A stretch of 64,000 bases of DNA from Micromonospora arborensis (lineage in GTDB: Bacteria > Actinomycetota > Actinomycetes > Mycobacteriales > Micromonosporaceae): contig NZ_PYBV01000024.1 of NCBI RefSeq assembly GCF_003205615.1, forward strand, positions 1-64,000, in the 5' to 3' direction. The number at the start of each line of letters is the position of its first letter. Within the stretch, counting starts at the first letter, position 1. Below, in pieces: positions 35,038-43,449 of this stretch. Both the position numbers and the translations under genes were made by a program. Below the pieces are notes generated by a model. That model worked only from the letters and a program-made list of their open reading frames with translations. It was not told the origin of the DNA and did not search any database.

Positions 35038-36366
35038 TCAGCCGCCCGCGCCGGCGGGCTTGGTCTGGGCGAGCAGCCAACGGAGAATGCTGGCGTCCTC
35101 GTAGGTCGGGCCGAACGACGCGTGGTAGTCCGGCAGTGCGAAGGCCGCGTCGGCGTACTCGGTGTAGCGAACGACGTCGGCGGCCTGCTCCGGGCTCTTG
35201 CCCCGGGCCTCGTACGCCTGCCGCAGCATCGCCGTGGAGTTCCGCGCGCCCGAGACGTTGAGCAGGTGGTCGTGCTCGCCGTGCGTGATCCAGACCGGGA
35301 CCTCGGCCGTCGCGATCGCGGTGGCCTGCGCGGCGTTGACCGGGAAGCCGCCGGTCACCAGCCCACCGGCGAACAGGTCCGGTCGCTTGGCGAACGCCTC
35401 CCACAGCAGTTGGGAGCCGTAGGACACGGTGGTCGCATAGACCCGGCGGGTGTCCACGGAGAACTGGCCGACGAACTGGTCGAGCAGTTTGACCAGCAGA
35501 TCAGCCTCGGCGGCCCCACCCACCCGCTGGTGCTGCGGGGCCAGGACGATCACGTCCTCGGAGCTGCCGGTCCACTCTGGCTGCAGCCACGCGGTCGCCG
35601 GGATGTCGGCGGCGAGTTGGACGCCGAGGTTGTCGCCGTCCCAACCCATCCCGTGACCGGGCAGGACGACCATCAGGGGATACCTGCGACCGGGCTGGTA
35701 GTTCTTCGGCAGGTGGTAGTGGTACGGCACTACCATCCCGCCACTGAGGAACGAGCCGTAGGTGAACTCGTCGACCACCTGGTTGACCGGCTTCTCGGTG
35801 ACCGGACGAGATTCGCGCGGGGTGGCCCGGGCGAGCACCGGCCCCTTGCCGGATCCGCGGCCGGGCTGGGCATGCACGTCCTTGCGTTGCACCACCCGGG
35901 TGGGCAGCTCGGGATTGACCTTCACGGTGCAGAGGAAGGTCGGGCATTTGGAGACGATGACCGTCGACCCGCCCGTGTCCGCCGGGTCGAGCTCGACGAT
36001 GACGTACCTGCCCGGCGACGACCGGTGGTCGGTACGGGTGCCCGCCACGCTGTTGGTGTAGGTGTGGGTGATGGTCCGGTCGGCCAGCTTCGGCAGGTCC
36101 TCGATCGGGTTGAAACGGAAGTTGTAGATGGTGTCGGTGACCGAGAACGTGCCGGTGTCGAGGGTGCCGGGATTGACCGCCGCGTCGTACTCGATCGCCA
36201 CCGCGGAGACCTTCTGGCCGTACGTGTAGACGGTGGTGATCGGGGTGATGCTGCGGATGCCGCCATCGGGGCCCCGGCTGCCGCTCGTGCTGCCGTATGC
36301 CGTGCCCGAGGCGCCAGCCAGCACGAGGGTGGCGATGAGCGGAGCCAGTCCTTTTCGCAGTCGCAT
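35038..36366 (-). CDS. Secreted esterase, Ig-like domain plus alpha/beta hydrolase
   Basis: A 442-residue secreted enzyme. The signal peptide (about 1-25) is followed by an Ig-like domain (about 35-170) of the type seen before EstA-like esterases, a Pro/Arg-rich link, and an alpha/beta-hydrolase domain (about 205-440) related to PHB-depolymerase/CE1 esterases. Nucleophile Ser lies in TVSYGSQ, the acid Asp in HGEHDHL and the His in DYHASFG. It probably removes acyl or aromatic esters from plant glycans outside the cell. The GCTAAACTGATTTAGC operator lies 64 bp before the start, in the same promoter geometry as the 23490 importer operon, linking their control. Confidence 0.82.
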   Translation of the reverse strand: MRLRKGLAPLIATLVLAGASGTAYGSTSGSRGPDGGIRSITPITTVYTYGQKVSAVAIEYDAAVNPGTLDTGTFSVTDTIYNFRFNPIEDLPKLADRTITHTYTNSVAGTRTDHRSSPGRYVIVELDPADTGGSTVIVSKCPTFLCTVKVNPELPTRVVQRKDVHAQPGRGSGKGPVLARATPRESRPVTEKPVNQVVDEFTYGSFLSGGMVVPYHYHLPKNYQPGRRYPLMVVLPGHGMGWDGDNLGVQLAADIPATAWLQPEWTGSSEDVIVLAPQHQRVGGAAEADLLVKLLDQFVGQFSVDTRRVYATTVSYGSQLLWEAFAKRPDLFAGGLVTGGFPVNAAQATAIATAEVPVWITHGEHDHLLNVSGARNSTAMLRQAYEARGKSPEQAADVVRYTEYADAAFALPDYHASFGPTYEDASILRWLLAQTKPAGAGG

Positions 36367-36429
36367 GCGAGTCCTTTCTCTTCGGCGGTGCGCTCAGTAG
36401 CGACCCCACAGAGCGGGACGGGAACGGTC

Positions 36430-36476
36430 GCTAAACTGATTTAGCAGAGCATCGACGGCAGGCCCTGCCGTGTCAA
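36430..36476 (-). promoter_or_regulatory. Promoter plus LacI-type operator of the secreted esterase
   Basis: On the minus strand TTGACA (36476-36471), a 17-bp spacer, GATGCT (36453-36448) and the palindrome at 36445-36430 repeat the order and spacing seen at 23249-23295. Positions 36426-36452 match 23273-23299 exactly in inverted orientation. The remaining 365 bp up to the pectate lyase are less GC-rich than the surroundings and hold no gene I can support. Confidence 0.8.
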
Positions 36477-36841
36477 TACCGGGCACCCCGCGCAACGAAC
36501 GCCCGTCGAGGCGGCCATCGGCCTGACCCGGCTCGGCGCGAGGCCTCCCCTTGGCGCTGCAACAAACCTGCAAGCGTCAACCCTTGCCTTCAGGGAAATC
36601 GCTTTCCTACGATTGAGTCACATCGATGTTTCATTCCTGGGTCGGGCGATTCGCATTTTGCCCAGTGCTGCCAGTGGGCGGCGATGGCGCGACGCCTATC
36701 CGCGTCCACCTGGGCGGCAGGGATGGCTAGATCCGTCCAGCAATTAACAGACGCCAATGTGCAGGAGGTTGCGAGGTGCCGGCCGATCGCGAGGGCCGCG
36801 CCCGCCTCGGCGAAGACCAAACGAATGCGAAGTGAGGCGAG

Positions 36842-38398
36842 ATGAGACGACCAGTCGCATTGCGACTTCAGGCAGCACTGGCCACGCTGGCCGTCGGGAT
36901 CGCGATCGGGGTGGCCCTGTCGACCCCCCAGGCGTCGGCGGCGGTCGGTAGCGCGACCGGCTACGCCACGCAGAACGGCGGGACCACCGGCGGTGCTGGC
37001 GGGCAGACGGTACGGGCCACCACGGGGACCGCGATCCACGCGGCGCTGTGTGGTCGGGCCAGCAGCAGCACCCCGATCACCATCGAGGTCACGGGGACCA
37101 TCAACCACGGCAACACCAGCAAGGTGTCCGGTTCGAGTTGCGACACCGCGGCGGACGTGATCGAGCTCAAGCAGATCAGCAACGTCACCATCATCGGAGT
37201 CGGCAGCGGAGCCGTCTTCGACCAGCTCGGCATCCACATCCGCGACTCCAGCAACATCATCATCCAGAACGTGACCGTCCGGAACGTCAAGAAGTCCGGT
37301 TCGCCCACCTCCAACGGCGGAGACGCCATCGGCATGGAGAGCACGGTGCGCAACGTCTGGGTCGACCACGTCACCCTGGAGGCCTCCGGCGGGGAGTCGG
37401 AGGGGTACGACGGACTCTTCGACATGAAGGACAACACCCAGTACGTCACGCTGTCCTACAGCATCCTGCGCAACTCCGGTCGCGGCGGCCTCGTCGGGTC
37501 CAGCGAGAGCGACCTCTCGAACGGCTTCATCACGTACCACCACAACCTGTACGAGAACATCGACTCCCGGACGCCGTTGCTGCGTGGCGGCACCGCCCAC
37601 ATCTACAACAACCACTACGTGGGCCTCCACGAGTCCGGCATCAACTCCCGAGCCGGGGCCAGGGCCAAAGTGGACAACAACTACTTCCGCGACTCCAAGG
37701 ACGTTCTGGGCACCTTCTACACCGACGAACGCGGCTACTGGCAGGTGAGTGGCAACGTCTTCGACAACGTGACCTGGTCCAGCGCCGGCAGCCAGAACTA
37801 CCCCGCCGGCCCCAACCCGACGTCGAACACCACGATCAGCATCCCGTACCCGTACCGCCTCGACGGGGCGAGCTGCGTGCCGGACATCGTCCGTCAGACG
37901 GTGGGTGCCAACACGGGTCTGCGGGTGTCGGACGGTAGTTGCTCGCCGCAGACCCCGCCGCCCAGCACACCTGCGCCGACCACGCCGCCGCCCACCACGC
38001 CTGCGCCGAGCACCCCGCCGCCGACCAGCGGGACCAACCTCAGCCTCGGTGCCGGTGCCGACGGCTCCAGCAAGGCCAGCGGGACGAGCTACGGCAACGT
38101 GCGGGACGGCAACATCAGCACGTACTGGTCGCCGGCCGGATCGACCGGCTCCATCTCGATCAAGTGGGGCTCGGCCACCCGGGTGTCCCGGGCGATCATC
38201 CGCGAGCCATCGGGGACGCAGGGCTCCATCGGGTCGTGGCAGCTCATCGACCACGACACCGGGGCTGTCCTGGCCTCCGGCAGCGGCGCGGGGTCCATCA
38301 GTTTCTCCGCGACGTCACTGAGCAAGATCACCTTCAAGATCAACAGCTCGAGCGGTACGCCACGGGTCGGCGAGTTCGAGACGTACGCCAGCCAGTAG
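36842..38398 (+). CDS. Secreted PL1 pectate lyase with C-terminal CBM
   Basis: A 518-residue secreted lyase. The signal peptide (about 1-34, QASA end) precedes a PL1 beta-helix (about 40-365) with VWVDHVTL and GYDGLFDMK calcium-site strands. The SRTPLLRGG segment holds the catalytic arginine (R243) and its neighbour R248. A Thr/Pro linker (about 366-398) leads to a discoidin-like/CBM beta-sandwich (about 400-518). It cleaves polygalacturonate by beta-elimination. GAGGCGAG lies just before ATG 36842. It is divergent from the secreted esterase but has no GCTAAA operator of its own. Confidence 0.9.
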   Translation: MRRPVALRLQAALATLAVGIAIGVALSTPQASAAVGSATGYATQNGGTTGGAGGQTVRATTGTAIHAALCGRASSSTPITIEVTGTINHGNTSKVSGSSCDTAADVIELKQISNVTIIGVGSGAVFDQLGIHIRDSSNIIIQNVTVRNVKKSGSPTSNGGDAIGMESTVRNVWVDHVTLEASGGESEGYDGLFDMKDNTQYVTLSYSILRNSGRGGLVGSSESDLSNGFITYHHNLYENIDSRTPLLRGGTAHIYNNHYVGLHESGINSRAGARAKVDNNYFRDSKDVLGTFYTDERGYWQVSGNVFDNVTWSSAGSQNYPAGPNPTSNTTISIPYPYRLDGASCVPDIVRQTVGANTGLRVSDGSCSPQTPPPSTPAPTTPPPTTPAPSTPPPTSGTNLSLGAGADGSSKASGTSYGNVRDGNISTYWSPAGSTGSISIKWGSATRVSRAIIREPSGTQGSIGSWQLIDHDTGAVLASGSGAGSISFSATSLSKITFKINSSSGTPRVGEFETYASQ

Positions 38399-38414
38399 TG
38401 CGTTGTCAGGTCGG

Positions 38415-38453
38415 CGCGGGCGGAAGCGGCGGGCACCGTCGCTCCCGCCCGCG
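38415..38453 (+). terminator. Hairpin terminator of pectate lyase gene
   Basis: Fourteen-base arms (38415-38428 and 38440-38453) pair with one mismatch around an 11-nt loop, 17 bp after the stop. Confidence 0.6.
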
Positions 38454-38495
38454 TGAGCACCCGTCACGACGAGCGGTCTCGCCTCGCGGCGAGAT

Positions 38496-38575
38496 CAAGA
38501 TCCGCACAGATTCACTGAAACTGCTGCCTCCGGGCATGCTGAGGCAGCAGTTTCAGTGCTGTTGTGCGGATCTTG
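38496..38575. repeat. 80-nt nearly perfect palindrome
   Basis: Outer 13-base arms (38496-38508 / 38563-38575) and inner 17-base arms (38513-38529 / 38542-38558) are all perfectly paired, separated by a symmetric 4/4 internal loop and closed by a 12-nt loop. It lies between the pectate lyase and the minus-strand Ni-SOD gene and is 36 bp from the SOD stop, so it could terminate that transcript. Its length and AT-richer arms also fit a dispersed intergenic repeat. Confidence 0.75.
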
Positions 38576-38611
38576 ACCCGCTGGACCGCGCGGTGATCGC
38601 TCCGGGGTGGA

Positions 38612-39016
38612 TCAGCTCTGCTTGGTCTCCCAGAAGATCTTCGAGATCTCCTCGATCTTCGCAAGGAGTTGCTCCGCGACCGCCGGGTCGGCGACTCCCT
38701 TAGCCCCGCCGGCGCCGGCCAGCTTGGTGGCCTCGTTGAAGAGGCCGTGCAGGTGCGGGTACTTCTCGAAGTGTGGTGCCTTGAAGTAGTCGGTCCACAG
38801 GACCCAGAGGTGGTGCTTGACCAGTTCGGCGCGCTGCTCCTTGATGATCAGCGATCGAGTCCGGAACTCTGGATCGTCGCTGGCCTGGTACTTCTCGGAG
38901 ATCGCCTTGATCGACTCAGCCTCGATGCGGGCCTGCGCGGGGTCGTACACGCCGCAGGGGAGGTCGCAGTGCGCGCTCACGACGACGCGCGGACGGAGTA
39001 GGCGTGGCAGGTACAT
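38612..39016 (-). CDS. sodN: Nickel superoxide dismutase precursor
   Basis: A 134-residue precursor. A 15-residue propeptide precedes HCDLPCGVYDP, the nickel hook whose His1, Cys2 and Cys6 bind the metal once the propeptide is removed. The helical-bundle body (EAESIKAISEKY, KEQRAELVKHHLWVLWTDYFK, KIFWETK) matches the family throughout. It converts superoxide to peroxide and oxygen in the cytoplasm. ATG 39016 with AAAGGG upstream gives the normal propeptide length; the frame runs to 39034. The processing peptidase SodX, usually adjacent in actinomycetes, is not seen here. Confidence 0.96.
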   Translation of the reverse strand: MYLPRLLRPRVVVSAHCDLPCGVYDPAQARIEAESIKAISEKYQASDDPEFRTRSLIIKEQRAELVKHHLWVLWTDYFKAPHFEKYPHLHGLFNEATKLAGAGGAKGVADPAVAEQLLAKIEEISKIFWETKQS

Positions 39017-39111
39017 CCGGATCCCTTTCGACAACGGGTGTTGGATGGCGAACGCTAGAACCTCAACCGAGCTTCATGTCAAGAGTGCGCCGTTGGCCGG
39101 TGGGTGCCGAC

Positions 39112-39795
39112 TCACGCCACCGGGACGCTGTTCACGCGCAGTGCCAGCCGGGCCAGGAGTGCGTCCAGGGAGAGGTCCGCGGCGCTGGATAGCACCAGGT
39201 CTGCCGCCGTGAAGCGGGCGTGGTCCGCGTGTGGGTTCGGCACGGCGACGCAGCGGAGCCCAGCGGCGAGTGCCGCCGTCACGCCGTGCGCGGTGTCCTC
39301 GAACGCGACCGCCTGCTCCGCGGGCAGCCCGAGCCGTTCGAGTGCCAGCAGGTAGACAGCCGGATCCGGCTTGTGCGCGGGGACCTCGTCGCCGGTCGCC
39401 AGCACCTCGAACCGCGCCCGCAGCCCTGCCTGATCCAGCAGGGCACCCACGTGGGTGAGCGGGGAACTGCTCGCCACGGCGAGCCGCAGCCCCAGCTCTG
39501 CGGCCTGGTCCAGCCACTCGATGATGCCGGGCGCGGGCTTCAGCGCCGCATTCAGCTCTGCTCGGTACGCCATCCGCAGCACGTGGCTGGACGTGCGGTC
39601 GTAGGCGGACCCGACTGCCGCTTCGAGCGCCGTGTAGCGGGCCGCGTTCGCATCCCCGCCATGGTCGGCGAAGAAGCCCTGTGGGTCGAGTTGCAGGCCA
39701 TGCCGCGCCCACTCCCAACGCCAACTCTCGAGCAGGGTCGTCTCCGTGTCCATCAGCAGGCCGTCGAAGTCGAGAATCAGCGCTCTGGTCGTCAC
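39112..39795 (-). CDS. HAD-superfamily hydrolase, beta-phosphoglucomutase-like
   Basis: A 227-residue HAD phosphatase/phosphomutase. DFDGLLMDTE holds the nucleophile and acid Asp, followed by a helical cap; then VASSS (motif II), HKPDPAVY (motif III Lys) and FEDTAHGVTAA (motif IV). The group includes sugar-phosphate phosphatases and beta-phosphoglucomutase, and the substrate is not readable from sequence. GTG 39795 puts the motif at the N-terminus as usual; another GTG at 39822 would add nine residues. Confidence 0.85.
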   Translation of the reverse strand: MTTRALILDFDGLLMDTETTLLESWRWEWARHGLQLDPQGFFADHGGDANAARYTALEAAVGSAYDRTSSHVLRMAYRAELNAALKPAPGIIEWLDQAAELGLRLAVASSSPLTHVGALLDQAGLRARFEVLATGDEVPAHKPDPAVYLLALERLGLPAEQAVAFEDTAHGVTAALAAGLRCVAVPNPHADHARFTAADLVLSSAADLSLDALLARLALRVNSVPVA

Positions 39796-39853
39796 AGCGG
39801 CCAGTATCCCGGTCCTGGTCACCTGCCCACCAGGTGGTTGGCGCGCTCGGGCC

Positions 39854-40660
39854 TCAGTCCCTGTGGGGGCGCTGATTCTGAATGAGAGTCAACAGGGCGG
39901 CGTGTGTCGGCTCGTCCGCGGCGACGAGGAGACCGTTGCCACCGGCGTGCACCGGCTGACCGTCGATCCCGGTGACCACGCAACCGGCCGCCTGGCAGAG
40001 GGCGATCCCGGCCGCGAAGTGAACGCTGTCGCGCAGGTGGCGACCGTCCGTGACGTAGGCCGCGCGGCGACCGGCAGCGACCCATGCCACGGCCAGGGTG
40101 GTGGAGACGACGCGCGGGCGGAACTGTTCGATGAAGCCATCGTCAGCGAGCATCCGGGCCGCCAGGAAAACGTGCTTGTTGGGAAATGGCGGGTCGAGAT
40201 TGACGTCGACCAGACTCGACTCGGCCGACGGGGTGAGTCGCTCGTCGATGCCACCATGGCGCACGAACGCGGCGGTGCCGTCGGTCCAGAACACCTCATC
40301 GGTGAACGGGTCGGCCGAGGCGGCCACCGTGCCGTCTGCCCCTGACCGCAGAGCGACGCTGACCGAGGTCAGCAGGTTACCCACGGCATAGTTCAACGTT
40401 CCGCACAACGGGTCGACCAGCCACGTACGTCCGTTTCCGTCGGTGCCGGTGCGCCCGCTCTCCTCCGCCAACACGACGTCGTGGGGACGCTTGGCCCGCA
40501 GGACACCGAGGATTGCCTTCTCCGCCTCGACGTCGGCGGTGGTGGCGAAGTCGCCCGCAGTCTTCAGGAAGCGCGTCAGCGCTGATCCGTAGTGGGAGCG
40601 GACGACGGCAGCTCCGGCTTCCGCCGCCTCGATGGCCAGCGCATGGTCGGTGATCGACAT
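39854..40660 (-). CDS. Inositol-monophosphatase-family protein with altered metal motif
   Basis: A 268-residue protein of the Li-sensitive phosphatase fold. AEESG supplies the first metal Glu, and WLVDPLCGTLNYAVG is the central signature, normally DPxDGT. The second Asp, a metal ligand, is replaced by Cys (codon TGC on the minus strand near 40405). The late HLRDSVHFAAG carries the third metal Asp. Family members remove phosphate from inositol, histidinol, PAPS or sugar phosphates, but the change could reduce or shift activity. ATG 40660 gives the usual N-terminus. Confidence 0.82.
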   Translation of the reverse strand: MSITDHALAIEAAEAGAAVVRSHYGSALTRFLKTAGDFATTADVEAEKAILGVLRAKRPHDVVLAEESGRTGTDGNGRTWLVDPLCGTLNYAVGNLLTSVSVALRSGADGTVAASADPFTDEVFWTDGTAAFVRHGGIDERLTPSAESSLVDVNLDPPFPNKHVFLAARMLADDGFIEQFRPRVVSTTLAVAWVAAGRRAAYVTDGRHLRDSVHFAAGIALCQAAGCVVTGIDGQPVHAGGNGLLVAADEPTHAALLTLIQNQRPHRD

Positions 40661-40713
40661 GCTCGAACCATAGGCACCCGACGCCAGCCCCTGACCGTCG
40701 GCGCGGGCGGCGG

Positions 40714-41163
40714 TCAGGACACGGCGGCCTTCACCAGCTCGATGACCCTCTTCTCCACCGCCGGGGTCCACTTCTGCAGCGCGTACGACACCGGCCACAG
40801 GTCGCCGTCGTCGAGGTTGGCCGTGTCCTGGAAGCCCAGGGTCGAGTACCGGTAGTTGAACTTGCCGGAGTCCTGGAAGAACACGACGATCTTGCCGTCC
40901 GCGTTCGCGTAGGCGGGCATGCCGTACCAGGTCTTCGGCATCAGATCCGGGGCGGCGGCGGTCACCGTCACGTGGACGCGCTCGGCGAGCGCGCGATCCT
41001 CCGGCGCCATCTGCGCGATCCGGTCGAGGATCGCCTGCAGCCCGTCGGCCTTCTTTGCACCCTTCTTGCCCTCGGCGCGCAGTTCGGAGGCGCGTTCCTT
41101 CATCGCGGCCCGCTCTTCCGGGCTGAAACCATCGGACGTGGTCGTGGTGGTCTTCGCGGACAT
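40714..41163 (-). CDS. DUF1801/YdhG-like protein
   Basis: A 149-residue cytoplasmic protein with a Lys/Glu-rich N-terminus and a DUF1801-type domain (about 75-145; PKTWYGMPAYANADGKIVVFF, then YALQKWTPAVEKRVIELVK). The family has an alpha/beta fold and no established biochemical function. ATG 41163 has AGAGGGAG upstream. It stands alone on the minus strand, 53 bp from the IMPase-like start. Confidence 0.8.
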   Translation of the reverse strand: MSAKTTTTTSDGFSPEERAAMKERASELRAEGKKGAKKADGLQAILDRIAQMAPEDRALAERVHVTVTAAAPDLMPKTWYGMPAYANADGKIVVFFQDSGKFNYRYSTLGFQDTANLDDGDLWPVSYALQKWTPAVEKRVIELVKAAVS

Positions 41164-41288
41164 GCTCGGGCTCCCTCTCGTCGTCCAGGCCCGGCGTGCT
41201 GCCGGCGACCTGGGAAAAGGCTAAGCCGGGACGACGCCCCCGAGCTTCTTGATTCCTGATCGGTCCGCGGAGCCGGCGTCCCCTAAGG

Positions 41289-41318
41289 GGTCCGGCCCGG
41301 CCCGTTCGAGGCCGGACC
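41289..41318 (-). terminator. Hairpin terminator of LysR gene
   Basis: GGTCCGGCC (41289-41297) and GGCCGGACC (41310-41318) pair perfectly around a 12-nt loop, immediately after the LysR stop. Confidence 0.55.
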
Positions 41319-41320
41319 GG

Positions 41321-42214
41321 TCAGGTCGGGCCGGTCGCCGCTCGTTCAACAAACTGGCGGCGACACGCTTGGGCCGCAGCGCTGAGCCGGCGGTCCCGGT
41401 GGTGGATGAGGCCGATCTGTGGGTGCGCGGGTGCCCGGTCCGCTGGCTGCACAGCCACCGGCGGCCCGGCCGCCACAGCAGCTGTGCGGGCCAGCAGCGC
41501 CACGCCGAGGCCCGCGCTCACCAGCTCGCGGATGCTAGCCGGGCCGTGCGTTTCGAACGGCACCCTGGGCTCGAACCCGGCCCGGTGCGCGGCCCCGTCC
41601 AGGATGGCGCGCAGGCCGCTGCCGGCCGGCAGGCACACGAAGGACTCGTCACGCAGGTCGGCGAATGGGATCGGGCGCGAGCCGGCAAGCCGGTGGCCGG
41701 ACGGGAGGATCAGCACCACCTCCTCCCGGCCGACCCGGCGTGCCGAGAAGCGCGATGGCAGGTCGTTGTGCACCGGGCCGACCACGAAATCCAGCGAGCC
41801 CGCGTCCAGATCGGCGAGCAGCGGCGCGATCAGCCCGGATCGCAGCGTGAGCGCGACACCCGGATGGCGGGAGTGGAAGCTGGCGAGCGCCGCCGGCAAG
41901 TCGAAGCCGCCGACCACTGCGGTCGCGCCGATCGTCACTTGGCCACTGAGGACGGCGGCCAGATCCGCCAGGTCGCCTCGGGCGCCGTCGAGTTCGTTCA
42001 GCACCCGCCGTACCCGGTGCAGCAGCAGCTCGCCGGCCGCGGTTAGCGAGACCCGCCGGGTGGTCCGGGCGAACAGCTCGGCGCCGATGTCGGTCTCCAG
42101 GGCTCGTACCTGGGCGGAGATCGCCGACTGGGCGACACGCAGGTGTTCGGCGGCCCTGGTGAACCCGCCGTGGCGGGCGACGGCCTCGAAATATCGCAAC
42201 TGGCGCAACTCCAT
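41321..42214 (-). CDS. LysR-family transcriptional regulator
   Basis: A 297-residue LysR regulator. The N-terminal HTH (FEAVARHGGFTRAAEHLRVAQSAISAQVRALE, about 8-40) is followed by the two-lobed effector domain. ATG 42214 (MELRQLRYF) is the standard LysR start; the frame extends to 42247 without need. It is divergent from the aldo/keto reductase at 42293 over a 78-bp gap, the typical layout for LysR control of a neighbouring gene and of itself. Confidence 0.92.
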   Translation of the reverse strand: MELRQLRYFEAVARHGGFTRAAEHLRVAQSAISAQVRALETDIGAELFARTTRRVSLTAAGELLLHRVRRVLNELDGARGDLADLAAVLSGQVTIGATAVVGGFDLPAALASFHSRHPGVALTLRSGLIAPLLADLDAGSLDFVVGPVHNDLPSRFSARRVGREEVVLILPSGHRLAGSRPIPFADLRDESFVCLPAGSGLRAILDGAAHRAGFEPRVPFETHGPASIRELVSAGLGVALLARTAAVAAGPPVAVQPADRAPAHPQIGLIHHRDRRLSAAAQACRRQFVERAATGPT

Positions 42215-42292
42215 CGGCCTATCTTGGATCGAGATGAGTGTCAGCACAAACCTGACTTGGACATATCAAAGAAGCAGCGGAAGGCTGATGGC

Positions 42293-43288
42293 ATGGCACA
42301 ACAACGCATGGACCAACGGATTCTCGGCACCGCCGGCGTAACGACGTCCGCGATCGGGCTCGGCTGCATGGGCTTCTCTCAGGCGTACGGGCCAGCCGAT
42401 GACGACGAATCGCTCGCCGTGCTGCACGACGCCCTGGACACCGGCATCACCATGATTGATACGGCGATGAGCTACGGCCGAGGACACAACGAGCGGCTCG
42501 TCGCCCGCGCGATCGCCGGCCGGCGTGACGACGTCGTGCTGGCCACCAAGTTCGGCATCGTGCGCGACGCCGACGGCGTACGCCTCGATGGCCGCCCGGA
42601 AAACGTGCGCGGCTACTGTGACGCCTCGCTCGAGCGGCTCGGCGTCGACACCATCGATCTGTACTACCTGCACCGCGTCGACCCCGAGGTGCCAGTGACC
42701 GAGACGATCGGCGCGATGGGCGAACTGGTGACCGCCGGGAAGGTGCGACACCTGGGCGTCTCCGAGGTCAACCCTGCCCAGCTGGAGCAGGCGGTCACGG
42801 TGCACCCGATCGCCGCCGTCCAGTTCGAGTGGTCGCTGGCCTGGCGCGAGCCTGAGGACGACGTGGTGCCGGCCGCCCGCCAGCTGGGGGTGGGCCTGGT
42901 GCCGTACAGCCCGCTCGGCCGTGGACTGCTGACCGGTGCGCTGTCAGCCGGCCCGTTCCCGGAGGGCGACTTCCGGCGCACCGATCCCCGCTTCGCCGCT
43001 CAGAACCTGGCCAGCAACCTCAACCTGGTGCAGACCCTGACCAAGCTGGCCGACGAGCACGGCGTCACTCCGGGGCAGCTGGCTCTGGCCTGGCTGCTAG
43101 CGCAGGGACCGGACGTGGTGCCGATCCCTGGCACCCGCAGCCGGGCGCGGCTCGCAGAGAACGCCGCAGCCGCCGACGTGCAACTTTCCGAACAGAACTT
43201 GGCGGACTTGGACCTGGCTGTGCCCCGCGAGTCCTGGCAGGGTGACCGCACGTCGTTCGCCGCGCACGGCACAACTCGGGCCCGCTAA
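42293..43288 (+). CDS. Aldo/keto reductase
   Basis: A 331-residue AKR of the YajO/Tas-like group. The tetrad is present as Asp and Tyr in IDTAMSYGRG, Lys in ATKFG and His in YYLHRVD; PIPGTRS near the C-terminus binds NADPH. ATG 42293 has GGAAGG upstream. It reduces aldehydes or ketones, is likely activated by the divergent LysR protein and stands alone on its strand. The physiological substrate is unknown. Confidence 0.9.
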   Translation: MAQQRMDQRILGTAGVTTSAIGLGCMGFSQAYGPADDDESLAVLHDALDTGITMIDTAMSYGRGHNERLVARAIAGRRDDVVLATKFGIVRDADGVRLDGRPENVRGYCDASLERLGVDTIDLYYLHRVDPEVPVTETIGAMGELVTAGKVRHLGVSEVNPAQLEQAVTVHPIAAVQFEWSLAWREPEDDVVPAARQLGVGLVPYSPLGRGLLTGALSAGPFPEGDFRRTDPRFAAQNLASNLNLVQTLTKLADEHGVTPGQLALAWLLAQGPDVVPIPGTRSRARLAENAAAADVQLSEQNLADLDLAVPRESWQGDRTSFAAHGTTRAR

Positions 43289-43333
43289 GAAACGCTCGAC
43301 CGGCGTGGACGGCTACGGCATCCCACTGGGAAT

Positions 43334-43349
43334 GGCCGGCGCCCCGGCC
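43334..43349. terminator. Short hairpin between convergent genes
   Basis: GGCCGG (43334-43339) and CCGGCC (43344-43349) form a short GC stem with a 4-nt loop, 46 bp after the aldo/keto reductase. It is short and could be chance. Confidence 0.25.
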
Positions 43350-43449
43350 GACCGGCACGACTCGCCACTGCTGCGCGATACCTCCGAGGCGTGCAGCGGA
43401 CGCCTGGCCCACCACCCGCAGACTCAGGTGACACCTATTGCCGGTCGCG

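Noticed and set aside
36500..36841. AT-richer gap before the pectate lyase as a sign of horizontal transfer or a missing gene.
   Set aside because: No mobile-element gene, direct repeat or credible coding frame is present; a less GC-rich promoter region is a simpler reading.
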